DNA from: Spirochaeta isovalerica
GTDB taxonomy: Bacteria; Spirochaetota; Spirochaetia; DSM-2461
Assembly (NCBI RefSeq): GCF_014207565.1
Contig: NZ_JACHGJ010000001.1
Location: 434,001 to 498,000 of the forward strand
Reading direction: 5' to 3'
Length of the DNA: 64,000 nucleotides
Shown here: one piece after another, positions 10,312 through 19,616 of the stretch
Numbering within the stretch: position 1 is the first letter of the stretch
Layout of the letters: the number at the start of each line of letters is the position of its first letter
Position numbers and translations under genes: made by a program
The notes under the pieces: generated by a model
The model's database searches: none
The model's input: the letters and a program-made list of their open reading frames with translations, nothing else
Told to the model about the DNA's origin: nothing

Positions 10312-10788
10312 ATGAAACTTTCAGGAAAAATATTATTTTTCTGCCTTCTCTTTGTCATAACAACCCCTCTGGCAGCTCTCTCGATAGACAGGCTGAAAAG
10401 TAATCCGGAGAGATATAAAGGCGATACCGTCCGTCTATCCGGTGAAGTGACATTTGTCGCCGGAATTCCATTTACCGATCTGCAGGTTTATATTCTGGAA
10501 GACAATAGCGGTTCCCTTCTCGTTTTTACTGCTTTCCCGAAGGAACTCGATGAGAGAACCAGGATAAAGGCTGAAGTCATTGCCTATATAGGCGATAATA
10601 AGGAGAGAGATAGAGAAGATGCTATAAACCGGATATCCGACTATCTGGTTGAAAAAGAAATTCTGGAACGGAAAGCTGCAAGAAAGGTTTCAGAAATCTC
10701 ATTGAAATTCCTGAATACAGTAGCGGATGCGGCAACCGGGGTATGGTTCGTAATCGAACAGGAGAAAACAGGCTTTCTCAATCTTTAA
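10312..10788 (+). CDS. Small exported OB-fold-like protein
   Basis: A 158-aa protein with a clear N-terminal signal peptide (about residues 1-22, KILFFCLLFVITTPLAAL) and no lipobox cysteine. The mature part starts with a beta-rich segment (GDTVRLSGEVTFVAG, LQVYILEDNSGSLLVFTA) typical of periplasmic OB-fold proteins, followed by a charged helix and a hydrophobic tail. Function unknown; the OB-fold call rests on pattern only. It has its own ribosome-binding site (CAGGAG) and a divergent promoter region shared with the peptidase gene. Its stop abuts the stop of the convergent DUF362 gene with no spacer. Confidence 0.72.
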   Translation: MKLSGKILFFCLLFVITTPLAALSIDRLKSNPERYKGDTVRLSGEVTFVAGIPFTDLQVYILEDNSGSLLVFTAFPKELDERTRIKAEVIAYIGDNKERDREDAINRISDYLVEKEILERKAARKVSEISLKFLNTVADAATGVWFVIEQEKTGFLNL

Positions 10789-11916
10789 TCAGAAGCGACC
10801 GATGCGGATAGCATCAACGGGGCAGACTTCATGACAGCAGTAGCACCGTATACATTTACTGTAATCAACAACAGCTTTTCTTTTATTCTCTTTTCCCTGC
10901 AATTCAAGCGCATCAGGCGGACATATTTCAACACATTTCCCACAGCCTATGCATTTTGATTTTGAGAAAAACGGTCTGGGAACATATAAGTCTTTAACAA
11001 GTTTAAAAACAAAGTCGGGAAGGATTTTTTTTATAAACCCGGTATCCTTGAGTATTTTTACTTTTTTAAATGTCTCCGGCTTCACTTCTGCGGGCTGCAT
11101 AGCGGGATAAGTTATTTCTTCGAAACTGTTCAACCATATTTTTCTTTTCAAAGCTTCCTGGAATATGGGAATTTCCAGCGGGTCATATCCGACGATTGAT
11201 GCGCAGGCGGCGTCCAGAGCCAGCAAATTCGCAGAGGCTGCAATAAAACCCAGGTGCTTTGGATAACCGCTCCCCGGTCCCGCGCCTTCCATCGCGACTA
11301 CAGCATCCATAACAGCGTAATCGGCATTCAGAGCCCCGTTCAAATCGACAATCATCGAAGCGAAATCTTCTTTTTCAGGAAAATTAAAATGAAACCTGGA
11401 TTTATTCAACCCCGGAATTGTCCCGAAAAGATTCTTCATCGCTCCGGTAAAATACATCATTTCATGAGTTTTGAGTTTCGCAAGAGATATTAAAACATCA
11501 CATTCCAGGACAACCTTTGCTGGAAAGAACTGTTTTTGAACCACACCCTGTTTATACTCAAGAAGCGCGGGATCGGAAAAATCGACCCATTCGGCGTCAT
11601 GCCGTAAAACGACCTCCTTGACCCCGCTCTTACGGCCGGCACTCTCTGTGGAAGCGACGCCCGGGGAATCGCCGACCTTTACAGACAGGGCTCCTCTCTC
11701 CTTTACTATTCGGATCAGGGCCTCGACGACTGCAGGATGAGTCGTGACGGCTTTTTCAGGCGGAACCGGGTACAGAAGGTTAGGCTTCAGCAAAACGGTT
11801 TTGTTATATACATCAGGGAAATCTCCCGCTGCTTCAATGGCTTCTTTAATTGAAAAGAATACTTTTTCACTATCATAATCGCCGCATTTAACTACAGCTA
11901 CATTAGAGTTCTTCAT
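10789..11916 (-). CDS. DUF362 protein with C-terminal 2[4Fe-4S] ferredoxin domain
   Basis: A 375-aa iron-sulphur protein. Residues 1-290 match the DUF362 family (VVKCGDYDSEKVFFSIKEA, then KTVLLKPNLL and the SLAKLKTHEMMYFTGAMKN core). The C-terminus carries two CxxCxxCxxxCP clusters (CIGCGKCVEICP and CIRCYCCHEVCP), so it should bind two [4Fe-4S] clusters. Family members are widespread in anaerobes, with no agreed reaction; an electron-transfer or radical-linked role is inferred. No membrane helix or export signal is visible. It stands alone, divergent from the HD-GYP gene and convergent with the exported protein. Confidence 0.9.
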   Translation of the reverse strand: MKNSNVAVVKCGDYDSEKVFFSIKEAIEAAGDFPDVYNKTVLLKPNLLYPVPPEKAVTTHPAVVEALIRIVKERGALSVKVGDSPGVASTESAGRKSGVKEVVLRHDAEWVDFSDPALLEYKQGVVQKQFFPAKVVLECDVLISLAKLKTHEMMYFTGAMKNLFGTIPGLNKSRFHFNFPEKEDFASMIVDLNGALNADYAVMDAVVAMEGAGPGSGYPKHLGFIAASANLLALDAACASIVGYDPLEIPIFQEALKRKIWLNSFEEITYPAMQPAEVKPETFKKVKILKDTGFIKKILPDFVFKLVKDLYVPRPFFSKSKCIGCGKCVEICPPDALELQGKENKRKAVVDYSKCIRCYCCHEVCPVDAIRIGRF

Positions 11917-12032
11917 AATCTTATTGTTGATACTTTTTCTTTTTTAGGCAATAGCATGTGAATTATGTTCTTGTTCTCTCCAAGAGTGTGAACTAAAATT
12001 AAAATATCCGGTTACAGGAGGGTGTTTTTTTA

Positions 12033-13571
12033 ATGAGTGATGATCAGTTCATTTTCGCTGACGAAGAGGAAAATATCGTATCTCCCGATACAGATCATAA
12101 ATGGAAACTGATTATAGCTGATGACGAGGAAGAGATTCATTCCGTAACCAAAATGGTTCTCAGCAATTACACTTTCGATGGATCCGGGCTGGAGTTTCTG
12201 AGCGCTTATACAGGCAGTGAAACAAGAAAGCTCATTGCCGACAACCCCGATACCGCTGTCATACTCCTCGATGTGGTAATGGAGAAAGAAAATTCCGGGC
12301 TTGAGACAGTCCGGTGGATAAGAGAAGAATTAAAAAACAATTTTGTCAGAATTATCCTCAGAACCGGGCAGCCCGGCCAGGCTCCGGAAAAGCAGGTTAT
12401 CAGGGATTACGATATTAATGACTACAAAGAAAAAACAGAACTGACAGATCAGAAACTGTTTACAACGATTACATCTTCCATCCGCTCTTTCCGGGATATA
12501 AAGACCATAGACAGGAATAAGAGAGGGCTGGAACAGATTATCGTATCTTCTGCGGGTATGTTCGAAGAAAACAACCTCAAAACTTTCACCTCCGGTGTTC
12601 TGACGCAATTGACCGCGCTCCTTCAGTTTGATGAAACATCCTTTATGCTTCAATCTTCCGGGTTCGCTTTGGGCGGAGAAGAGGAAGACCTTTATGTGCT
12701 CTCCGGCACAGGCGATTACTCCGGCCTTGAAGGTTTGTCTGCTACATCGGCAATAGGCGAGAAAGAAAAGAAAATTGTCGAAACTGTTCTGGAGGAAAAA
12801 CAGAGCCGTTTTTTTGAAGATACCTATGTGGGATATTTCGAGAGGGGCAAAGGTGCGGTTAACCTCTTATATCTGAAAGGTAATAAAGTCCTTTCCGAAC
12901 TCGATAAAGAACTCATTAAAATTTTCGCATCTAATATTTCCGTAGCCTATGACAACATTTTTCTGAATAAGGAAATTGAAGATACACAGAAAGAAATAAT
13001 AACCACTCTCGGTGAGGTCGTGGAATCCCGGTCCAAGGAAACGGGTAACCATGTAAAAAGAGTAGGAGCTTTCAGCGCCCTCATCGGTCGGAAAATCGGT
13101 CTTGGCGATGAGGAGATAGAACTGCTCCGCTCCGCTTCGCCCATGCATGATATCGGGAAAATCGGGATCCCTGAAGCTATTATCAATAAACCGGGAAAAC
13201 TCACCAAAGAAGAGTTCGAAGTCATCAAAACTCATACGATCATCGGATATGAAATTCTTAAAGGTTCGGATCGGAGCATTTTGAAAGCCGCTGCTATTAT
13301 CGCTCTTCAGCACCATGAGAAATGGGACGGGAGTGGATATCCCTATGGCCTGGCCGGAGAAGATATCCACATTTACGGAAGAATTACAGCAATCGCTGAC
13401 GTTTTCGATGCGCTGGACCATAAAAGGGTTTATAAAAATCCCTGGAGTCTGGATGATATAAAAATCTTTTTCGCCGACCAAAGGGGTACACACTTTGACC
13501 CGAATCTGGTTGAAATTCTTCTGGGTAATATGGACGAGTTCCTCAAGATCAGAGATCTTTACCCTGATTAA
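12033..13571 (+). CDS. Response regulator with DUF3369 and HD-GYP domains (c-di-GMP phosphodiesterase)
   Basis: A 512-aa cytoplasmic signalling protein. The receiver domain occupies about residues 28-150, with acidic DDEEEIH and phospho-acceptor Asp80 in AVILLDVVME. DUF3369 follows (about 165-320). The HD-GYP domain (about 325-510) shows the metal-site HDIGKIGIP (about 372), a later HHEKWDGSGYP (about 428-438) and IADVFDAL, so it looks catalytically complete. The predicted role is phosphorylation-controlled hydrolysis of cyclic di-GMP. The ribosome-binding site is strong (CAGGAGGG) but lies about 9 bases from ATG. No kinase is adjacent. Confidence 0.94.
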   Translation: MSDDQFIFADEEENIVSPDTDHKWKLIIADDEEEIHSVTKMVLSNYTFDGSGLEFLSAYTGSETRKLIADNPDTAVILLDVVMEKENSGLETVRWIREELKNNFVRIILRTGQPGQAPEKQVIRDYDINDYKEKTELTDQKLFTTITSSIRSFRDIKTIDRNKRGLEQIIVSSAGMFEENNLKTFTSGVLTQLTALLQFDETSFMLQSSGFALGGEEEDLYVLSGTGDYSGLEGLSATSAIGEKEKKIVETVLEEKQSRFFEDTYVGYFERGKGAVNLLYLKGNKVLSELDKELIKIFASNISVAYDNIFLNKEIEDTQKEIITTLGEVVESRSKETGNHVKRVGAFSALIGRKIGLGDEEIELLRSASPMHDIGKIGIPEAIINKPGKLTKEEFEVIKTHTIIGYEILKGSDRSILKAAAIIALQHHEKWDGSGYPYGLAGEDIHIYGRITAIADVFDALDHKRVYKNPWSLDDIKIFFADQRGTHFDPNLVEILLGNMDEFLKIRDLYPD

Positions 13572-13591
13572 TCCAAATAACACCTGAATCC

Positions 13592-13620
13592 TTGATGTTC
13601 CTCTTTTCTTTGAGTATTAT
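13592..13620 (+). promoter_or_regulatory. Probable sigma-70 promoter of gpmI
   Basis: TTGATG (13592-13597) and TATTAT (13615-13620) are separated by exactly 17 bases, 49 bp upstream of the GTG start of phosphoglycerate mutase and just after the HD-GYP stop. It implies that gpmI is transcribed independently. Confidence 0.55.
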
Positions 13621-13668
13621 AAATATACTTTTACAGATAAATGAAGAATATTATTTAAGGGGTGACAA

Positions 13669-15327
13669 GTGGTTGATTCACTTAAGAAGAATCCTTCTTT
13701 CAAAGGAAGAAAAGGTCCTGTTGTACTATGTATAATGGACGGGGTCGGGTTTGGTAAATACGAGGAAGGCGATGCCGTTCTCGGCGCGAAAACACCGGTT
13801 CTCGATGATATAACGAAAAACAATCCATCAGTAAGACTGAAAGCCCACGGTAAAGCTGTCGGTCTTCCTTCGGACGACGATATGGGCAACTCTGAAGTTG
13901 GACACAATGCAATGGGGTGCGGAAGAGTCTTTTCCCAGGGAGCAAAGCTGGTTCAGAATTCCATTGATACAGGAGCCATGTTTACCGGCGGCACATGGAA
14001 GAAGCTCGTCGCTAACGCCATATCCAATAAAGCGGCTTTGCATTTTATCGGTCTTCTGTCCGATGGTAATGTTCATTCTCACATAAATCATCTGAAATCC
14101 ATGATTGAACAGGCTAAAAAAGACGGTGTATCAATGGTTCGCGTGCACGCATTGCTTGACGGCCGGGATGTAGGAGAAACTTCAGCGCTTGATTATTTTG
14201 ATCCCTTTGAAGCGTTTTTGAATGATCTGAATGATGACTCTTTCGATGCAGCGATTGCTTCGGGCGGTGGGAGAATGAAAATAACCATGGACCGTTATAA
14301 TGCAGACTGGTCAATGGTTGAGCTTGGTTGGAAAACGCATGTTCTGGGTGAAGGGGAACTCTTTACTTCAGCTCATGAAGCCATTGTCGACCTGAGAGAA
14401 AGGTCCGGAGCTATTGATCAGGACCTGCCTCCCTTCGTTATTGCTGATAATGAAGGTAATCCTCTCGGCCCTGTTTCTGATGGCGACAGCGTTATCTTCT
14501 TCAATTTCCGTGGAGACCGCTCCATTGAAATCTCCAAAGCTTTCACCGAAGGGGAAAGCTTCCATGAGTTTGATAGAGTAAAAGTTCCGGCTGTTGAGTA
14601 TGCCGGAATGATGGAGTACGACGGAGACCTGCATATTCCCGCACAGTACCTCGTTAATCCTCCTGAGATTTCCAGAACAATGAGCGAGTATCTTGTAGCG
14701 ACGGGGATCAAGCAGTATTCCATCAGTGAGACTCAGAAATTCGGACATGTGACTTATTTCTTTAACGGAAACAAAACAGGAAAATTCAGCGAAGAACTTG
14801 AAACTTACGTCGAAATTCCTTCTGATAACGTTCCTTTTGAAAACAAGCCTGCCATGAAGTGTAAAGAAATAACGGATAATCTTCTCGAAGCAATTTCATC
14901 GGGAAACTATCCCTTTATCAAACTGAATTTTCCCAACGGCGATATGGTCGGGCACACCGGTGTGTATAGTGCCGTTGTTGAGTCCATGGAAGCTATGGAC
15001 AGGCAAATCGGAAGAATCAGAGAAGCCGTTGAGAAAGCCGGAGGAATACTCATTCTGACTGCTGATCATGGTAATGCTGATGATATGTATGAACATGACA
15101 AAAAGACAGGGGCGGTTATACATAATGCAAAAGGAACACCTAAAGCAAAAACCTCACACTCTCTGAATCCTGTTCCCTGTGTTATTTATGACCCTGACTA
15201 TGCCGGGGATTACGATAAAGAGCTCGTTGAAGGTCTCGGGATCAGTTCCCTCGCTGCAACCTGTATCAACCTTCTCGGTTATGTCGCTCCCGACGACTAC
15301 GATAAATCAATTATTACTTTAAAATAA
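13669..15327 (+). CDS. gpmI: 2,3-bisphosphoglycerate-independent phosphoglycerate mutase
   Basis: Interconverts 3- and 2-phosphoglycerate in glycolysis and gluconeogenesis, using two manganese ions and a phosphoserine. The 552-aa length fits the family (about 510-550). Key residues seen: Asp24 in IMDGVG, the nucleophile Ser75 in GNSEVGH, HSHINHL, DGRDV, GGGRMKITMDRY, and the C-terminal metal motifs GDMVGHTG and ADHGNADD. The start is GTG at 13669, preceded by AAGGGGTG; no better upstream start exists. A TTGATG-17-TATTAT promoter precedes it and a strong symmetric hairpin follows the gene. Confidence 0.97.
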   Translation: MVDSLKKNPSFKGRKGPVVLCIMDGVGFGKYEEGDAVLGAKTPVLDDITKNNPSVRLKAHGKAVGLPSDDDMGNSEVGHNAMGCGRVFSQGAKLVQNSIDTGAMFTGGTWKKLVANAISNKAALHFIGLLSDGNVHSHINHLKSMIEQAKKDGVSMVRVHALLDGRDVGETSALDYFDPFEAFLNDLNDDSFDAAIASGGGRMKITMDRYNADWSMVELGWKTHVLGEGELFTSAHEAIVDLRERSGAIDQDLPPFVIADNEGNPLGPVSDGDSVIFFNFRGDRSIEISKAFTEGESFHEFDRVKVPAVEYAGMMEYDGDLHIPAQYLVNPPEISRTMSEYLVATGIKQYSISETQKFGHVTYFFNGNKTGKFSEELETYVEIPSDNVPFENKPAMKCKEITDNLLEAISSGNYPFIKLNFPNGDMVGHTGVYSAVVESMEAMDRQIGRIREAVEKAGGILILTADHGNADDMYEHDKKTGAVIHNAKGTPKAKTSHSLNPVPCVIYDPDYAGDYDKELVEGLGISSLAATCINLLGYVAPDDYDKSIITLK

Positions 15328-15337
15328 TCATTTCTTT

Positions 15338-15374
15338 AAGAAGGAGCTGTTCAATTTCAGAACAGCTCCTTCTT
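15338..15374. terminator. Bidirectional intrinsic terminator
   Basis: A perfect 15-bp stem (15338-15352 with 15360-15374) around a 7-base loop. T-rich flanks occur on both sides, so it can terminate gpmI from the left and the HEAT-repeat gene from the right. The right arm ends directly at the stop codon of the HEAT-repeat gene (15375-15377). Confidence 0.9.
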
Positions 15375-17945
15375 TTATTCCATATTTTTAGAGTTAAGTC
15401 TTTCCAGCGCCCAGGCCGTATACTTTCTCACTTTCCGGTCCGGATCGTTTTCCAGAGTTTTAAGGATTTCCGTTCCTTCGCTGTTATTTAATTGCTCAAG
15501 CGCTCTTGTAACAGCTATGCGGACATCTTTATCAGAATCTCTTGCCGCCAGAACAATGCCTCTGAAAGCCGAAGCAGTACCAATGTATGACAACTCATCA
15601 GCTGCTTTTCTCCTGAGCGAGGGATCTCGATGTTTTAGAAAGCGAATCTGATTCTCTATAAACCCAGTGTTTTCCAGAACTTCACAGATATGGGGTTTTA
15701 ATGCCGTAATATCCTCTTTCAAGAGAGAAACCATCATTTCCTCTCCTTCTTCTTTCATCGCACTGAAAGCATTTGCCAATTTATCTCGCAAACGGGGTGA
15801 TCCGTCTTTGAAAATTTCAATTAATCGGGATATTTCTTTTTTTGAAGTTTTACCTTCCAGAGCTTTTATTATCACAGGATTAAAATCATCAGTTTTATCC
15901 AGTAATTCAGTCAGAATCTCTATGGATTTGATACTTTCTGAAAATCCCAATCCGCGGATGGCCGGAATCTTGACTGATTCAACTTCGTTTTCATCAAAAA
16001 GAACGTCTTTTAATTCCAGCAGAGAATTATCTGAGCCGGATCCGGCTATGGCCATAGCCACTTCCATACGGACCCTTTCCACCGGATCTCTCAGCATAGC
16101 TATTGCTGAACTTACTGTCTTTGTCTCACCAAAATCTACAAGCGCCCATATGGAAGCTATTCGAACTTCAGGATCGGCATCGCCCAGCGACTTTCTGATC
16201 TCTTTAATAAATGATTTACCGTCAACAGCAGGAAGACAGGATATGAGAGATGATCGAACCGAAGCGTCATCGCTTTCAAGAAGAATTTCTGTCAATCGAT
16301 CGAACTCATTTCTGTCATATTCAGTCAGCAAACCTGCGATCTCCCGGGCTTCATGCTGGGGCAGGATAGGGAGGTTCTCAAGAATTGTCTGCAGACAGAA
16401 AGACTGTTTCAGCTGAATGAGAATTTTCAGCGCATCTTTTCTGACATTATGACTGTACGTGCCTCTGTCAGATTTTATTATTTCGAGCATTTTCTGAATA
16501 TAGAGATCCTGATCCATGCGGCAGATTGCATTTCTAAGATCTTCCCGTGCATGAAATTTGTCATCTTCTAAAAAGCTAATCAGGTTGGATATAAAAATTG
16601 TCGCACCCCTGACCGGCAGTAATTTCAGTATTTTTTCAACGATAACATCATTATTCCTGTTTTTCCTGAGGAAATCGTTGAGATACTCTAAGGCCTGATC
16701 GGACCCCCGTTTGTTCAGGCAAAGGAGTGCCCGATCAAAAAGCTCGATATTTTCCGCTGTAGATTGATTCATGGAAAATATTTTGCGGCACACAGGTTCA
16801 ATCAGAGAGACTTCTCCTTTGTCCGCCAGAATGCCCGTGACGACATATAACGACCCTGCATTGTTCGTTTTGGCGGATAATTCAAGAAAAGAAGATACAT
16901 GTACTTCACAGCTTTTTCTAAGAAGACGATCAATTCTTTTAAGATTTTCTCTGTCACCCAGATCGGCTTCTTCGAGAAGCCGTTTGAGAGCTCCCCGTTC
17001 TTCCAGAAATCTCGCAGCGGCGAAACGCAGCTCCAGATTGTCATGATCCAGAAATCTCAATGCCGTGTCCTCGTCAGCTTTTGAAAAGGAGCTCAGGTGT
17101 TCCAGGGCGTGAATGGCTTCATGTGTCTGAAGATTTTCAATGCTGATATTATAGACATCGGTGAAATCATGGTTTATGCGGTCTTTAGCTGCTGCCCTGA
17201 CTTCTCTAACAGGATCATTGAGATAAAGTCGGAATAATTCATTATATAATTTATCCCGATTCGGAGTCTGGAATTCGGATGCAATGGTTTTTCTTATAAG
17301 TGGATGAGGATCCCTTATGCTCTCCCATACAGCCCTTGATGATTGATCACTATCATCATAAAGCAGGATCTTGACGGCAAAATATCTCGATGCCCATAGA
17401 GGATCTCCCGTCATTTCCCGAATCTGCGGGAGTTTCTCACGGAAAAAATCCAGAGCTTTCTCTCCGCTGAACTCTTCGCCGACGCCAGATAGGGCTATTC
17501 TTCTCGTTATCAGGAATTCTTCGCTGTCATCGAGCCAGTTTCTGAGAATGGCCGCATAATCTTTACGCTCCAGGGCAATCAGAAAACAGGTAAAGAGACC
17601 TCTTTCCGGATAATAGTTTAAAACTCTTTTGTAAAGCTTTTTACTCTTATGCTTTTTCAGTTCCGTAAACCAGAGATTATTGATACCTATAATCTGCAGT
17701 AGGTCAATACCGTATTTCAGCGCCATCTTTTCGATTAATTGAGACCGGCCCATGATTCTTGCCGGTGTAAAATATTCCTGATACTCTTTTTCAAGAAGCA
17801 GGGGATCTCTGTATACTGACAAGAGCCGTTTTTTAAATCTGTTTCTATTAAGCAGCAGGATAATGATGATGATTAACACCATCAGAATTATTCCTGATAA
17901 AACTATGAGAATATTCAGTGGAGTCAGTAGTTCTTTCCAATTCAT
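15375..17945 (-). CDS. Membrane-anchored HEAT-repeat protein
   Basis: An 856-aa protein with one N-terminal membrane helix (about residues 9-33) followed by a basic stretch (LNRNRFKKR), which predicts an N-out, C-in anchor with a large cytoplasmic domain. From about residue 170 it contains repeated helical pairs of the HEAT/PBS-lyase type (for example DPHPLIRKTIA, DPVREVRAAAKD, DPEVRIASIWALVD, DSDKDVRIAVTRALE, DPDRKVRKYTAWALE). Such scaffolds bind proteins; no enzymatic motif is seen. The gene begins 5 bp after the adenylate cyclase stop, with its ribosome-binding site (GGAAGGGG) inside or next to the end of that gene, so the two are surely co-transcribed. It may be a partner or effector of the cyclase; that is inference. 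Confidence 0.88.
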   Translation of the reverse strand: MNWKELLTPLNILIVLSGIILMVLIIIIILLLNRNRFKKRLLSVYRDPLLLEKEYQEYFTPARIMGRSQLIEKMALKYGIDLLQIIGINNLWFTELKKHKSKKLYKRVLNYYPERGLFTCFLIALERKDYAAILRNWLDDSEEFLITRRIALSGVGEEFSGEKALDFFREKLPQIREMTGDPLWASRYFAVKILLYDDSDQSSRAVWESIRDPHPLIRKTIASEFQTPNRDKLYNELFRLYLNDPVREVRAAAKDRINHDFTDVYNISIENLQTHEAIHALEHLSSFSKADEDTALRFLDHDNLELRFAAARFLEERGALKRLLEEADLGDRENLKRIDRLLRKSCEVHVSSFLELSAKTNNAGSLYVVTGILADKGEVSLIEPVCRKIFSMNQSTAENIELFDRALLCLNKRGSDQALEYLNDFLRKNRNNDVIVEKILKLLPVRGATIFISNLISFLEDDKFHAREDLRNAICRMDQDLYIQKMLEIIKSDRGTYSHNVRKDALKILIQLKQSFCLQTILENLPILPQHEAREIAGLLTEYDRNEFDRLTEILLESDDASVRSSLISCLPAVDGKSFIKEIRKSLGDADPEVRIASIWALVDFGETKTVSSAIAMLRDPVERVRMEVAMAIAGSGSDNSLLELKDVLFDENEVESVKIPAIRGLGFSESIKSIEILTELLDKTDDFNPVIIKALEGKTSKKEISRLIEIFKDGSPRLRDKLANAFSAMKEEGEEMMVSLLKEDITALKPHICEVLENTGFIENQIRFLKHRDPSLRRKAADELSYIGTASAFRGIVLAARDSDKDVRIAVTRALEQLNNSEGTEILKTLENDPDRKVRKYTAWALERLNSKNME

Positions 17946-17950
17946 TCTTT

Positions 17951-19570
17951 CTACCCCTTCCTTTCAATTACATTAAAAATGTGAATCGGTTTAGCTTTTC
18001 CTTTTACCTGCACAGGTGTTCGTTCTTCCACTTTGAAATGGTCGCCGAGCATGGCCCTGGTATCAGCCGTTATTATCACTTCACCCGCTTTTGCCACACC
18101 TTCCAGTCTTGCCGCGACATTAACAGTATCACCTATGATGGTATAATCCATTCTTCTCGAACTTCCCAGATTTCCGGCTACGAGATAGCCGGAATGCATT
18201 CCAATGCCGACTTTGAGATTTGAAGCCAGCCCTTTAAAGAATTGCCTCTTTCCGGAATTAATAAGGTTTTGTATTTCAAGAGCACAGGTTACCGCATTAA
18301 TGGCATCTTCTTCCTCGGATACCATAGGCACGCCCCAGGCAGCCATTATGCAGTCTCCTATAAACTTATCAATATATCCTTTGTTGTTAATTACTTTTTC
18401 AACCGCTTCGTTAAAGTATTCATTGAGAATCTCGATGATATATGCCGGGTCCTTTCCTTCAGAGAAAGAGGTATAGCCTCGTATATCGGCGAAGAGGACA
18501 GTCGCTCTCTTCTCGGCGCCGCCAGGCTTGACAAGCTCCGGTTTGTTCAGCAAATTGTTTACCAGGTCTTTTGAGAGGTAACGGGCGAACATATCCTTAA
18601 TCTGGCGCCTTTCTTCCGTGACAACAGACATCTGCTTCTGCAGTTCCTGTTCACGGGTTTCATCAGTCATAATCGCCACTGTTCCGAGTTTCTTCCCTCT
18701 GATCCCCATCAAAGGGGAAAGGTTCAATTTAAAATCCATATCACCGGCTGACTTTGCATTTCTATAGATACCGGCAATACCTAGAAATTGACGGCCTTCA
18801 CTAATGGATTTTTCAATGGCATCTAATACGGACTTGCTCAGTCTGCCTTTGAAAAGAGTCGTGAAATGTAATCCGTACATCTCATCATCGAGTTGCAAGG
18901 TTTCAACAGCTTCCCTGTTTGCGTATGATAAATTCCCGTCGGAATCAAATGTAATGAGAATGTTCGTCATCGATGAAAAAATGTTTTCCTGGTAACGCTC
19001 CATGCTTTGAATCTTTTTATAAGATTCTTTCATAGCGCTGAACAGCAGGGCATTGCTAAGCATGCCCGAACCCATTTTCGACAACGAATCAAGAAATTGA
19101 AACCGGAAATTGTTATAAAAATTTCCGGTTCTGGAATTGAGAATCAGAATTCCTATTCTACTGTCGGGAGTAAATAGGGGAAGAGCTATGGCGCTTTTCA
19201 TTTCCTCAGCCAGATAAATTTCGGGGAAGTGATCGACTTTCTCTCTTTTAAGGGCAATAACTGTTTCTCCGGATTCTTCTATAAAATCAATTAATGAAGC
19301 ATCTCTCGAAAGTTTTTCTTCGACAGCCCATCGTCCCCGTTTGTACAGTATAGTCAGATCCGGATCTTCCGAGTCCTTATGGTTGTAAGCATAGAAAACA
19401 GATAAATCGGACCGCGTGACATCAAGACTCTGTTCAACGATTACAGATACCAGATCGTTGAAATTCATATTGCGCGTCATAAGTCTGCTGGCCTTGACGA
19501 TAGGATCCATGATTGACGGGTTCTGAGGTTTGACTGAATAAAGCCGCTCTTTTTTATTTTTCCTCAACAT
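17951..19570 (-). CDS. GAF-PAS class III adenylate cyclase
   Basis: A 539-aa soluble protein that should make cAMP from ATP. A GAF domain (about 20-190) and a PAS domain (about 200-310) are followed by a helical linker and the class III cyclase domain (about 345-539). The catalytic residues look intact: the metal Asp in FADIRGY, the second metal Asp and an adenine-specifying Lys in YIDKFIGD, and the DYTIIGDTVNVAARLE segment that carries the transition-state Asn and Arg. Lys plus Thr/Asp at the base-selecting positions argues for ATP over GTP. It sits between glycerol kinase and the HEAT-repeat gene on the same strand. I see no Shine-Dalgarno; a TATAAT box ends 6 bases before the ATG. Confidence 0.93.
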   Translation of the reverse strand: MLRKNKKERLYSVKPQNPSIMDPIVKASRLMTRNMNFNDLVSVIVEQSLDVTRSDLSVFYAYNHKDSEDPDLTILYKRGRWAVEEKLSRDASLIDFIEESGETVIALKREKVDHFPEIYLAEEMKSAIALPLFTPDSRIGILILNSRTGNFYNNFRFQFLDSLSKMGSGMLSNALLFSAMKESYKKIQSMERYQENIFSSMTNILITFDSDGNLSYANREAVETLQLDDEMYGLHFTTLFKGRLSKSVLDAIEKSISEGRQFLGIAGIYRNAKSAGDMDFKLNLSPLMGIRGKKLGTVAIMTDETREQELQKQMSVVTEERRQIKDMFARYLSKDLVNNLLNKPELVKPGGAEKRATVLFADIRGYTSFSEGKDPAYIIEILNEYFNEAVEKVINNKGYIDKFIGDCIMAAWGVPMVSEEEDAINAVTCALEIQNLINSGKRQFFKGLASNLKVGIGMHSGYLVAGNLGSSRRMDYTIIGDTVNVAARLEGVAKAGEVIITADTRAMLGDHFKVEERTPVQVKGKAKPIHIFNVIERKG

Positions 19571-19576
19571 AGTTTA

Positions 19577-19582
19577 ATTATA
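19577..19582 (-). promoter_or_regulatory. Possible -10 box for a leaderless cyclase transcript
   Basis: On the minus strand a perfect TATAAT lies 6 bases upstream of the cyclase ATG, and no ribosome-binding site is present. Transcription would then begin at or near the A of ATG. The expected -35 position (GGAATG) is poor, so this is tentative. Confidence 0.3.
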
Positions 19583-19616
19583 GAAGAAAAGAGGAGCGGC
19601 ATTCCACATTTAAGTA

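Noticed and set aside
12867-13583. A 238-codon frame antisense to the HD-GYP domain
   Set aside because: The sense strand encodes an intact HD-GYP domain with its catalytic motifs; the antisense frame has no ribosome-binding site or motif.
15667-16416. A 249-codon frame antisense to the HEAT-repeat gene
   Set aside because: Serine/arginine-rich translation typical of a reverse shadow; the sense frame has regular HEAT repeats.
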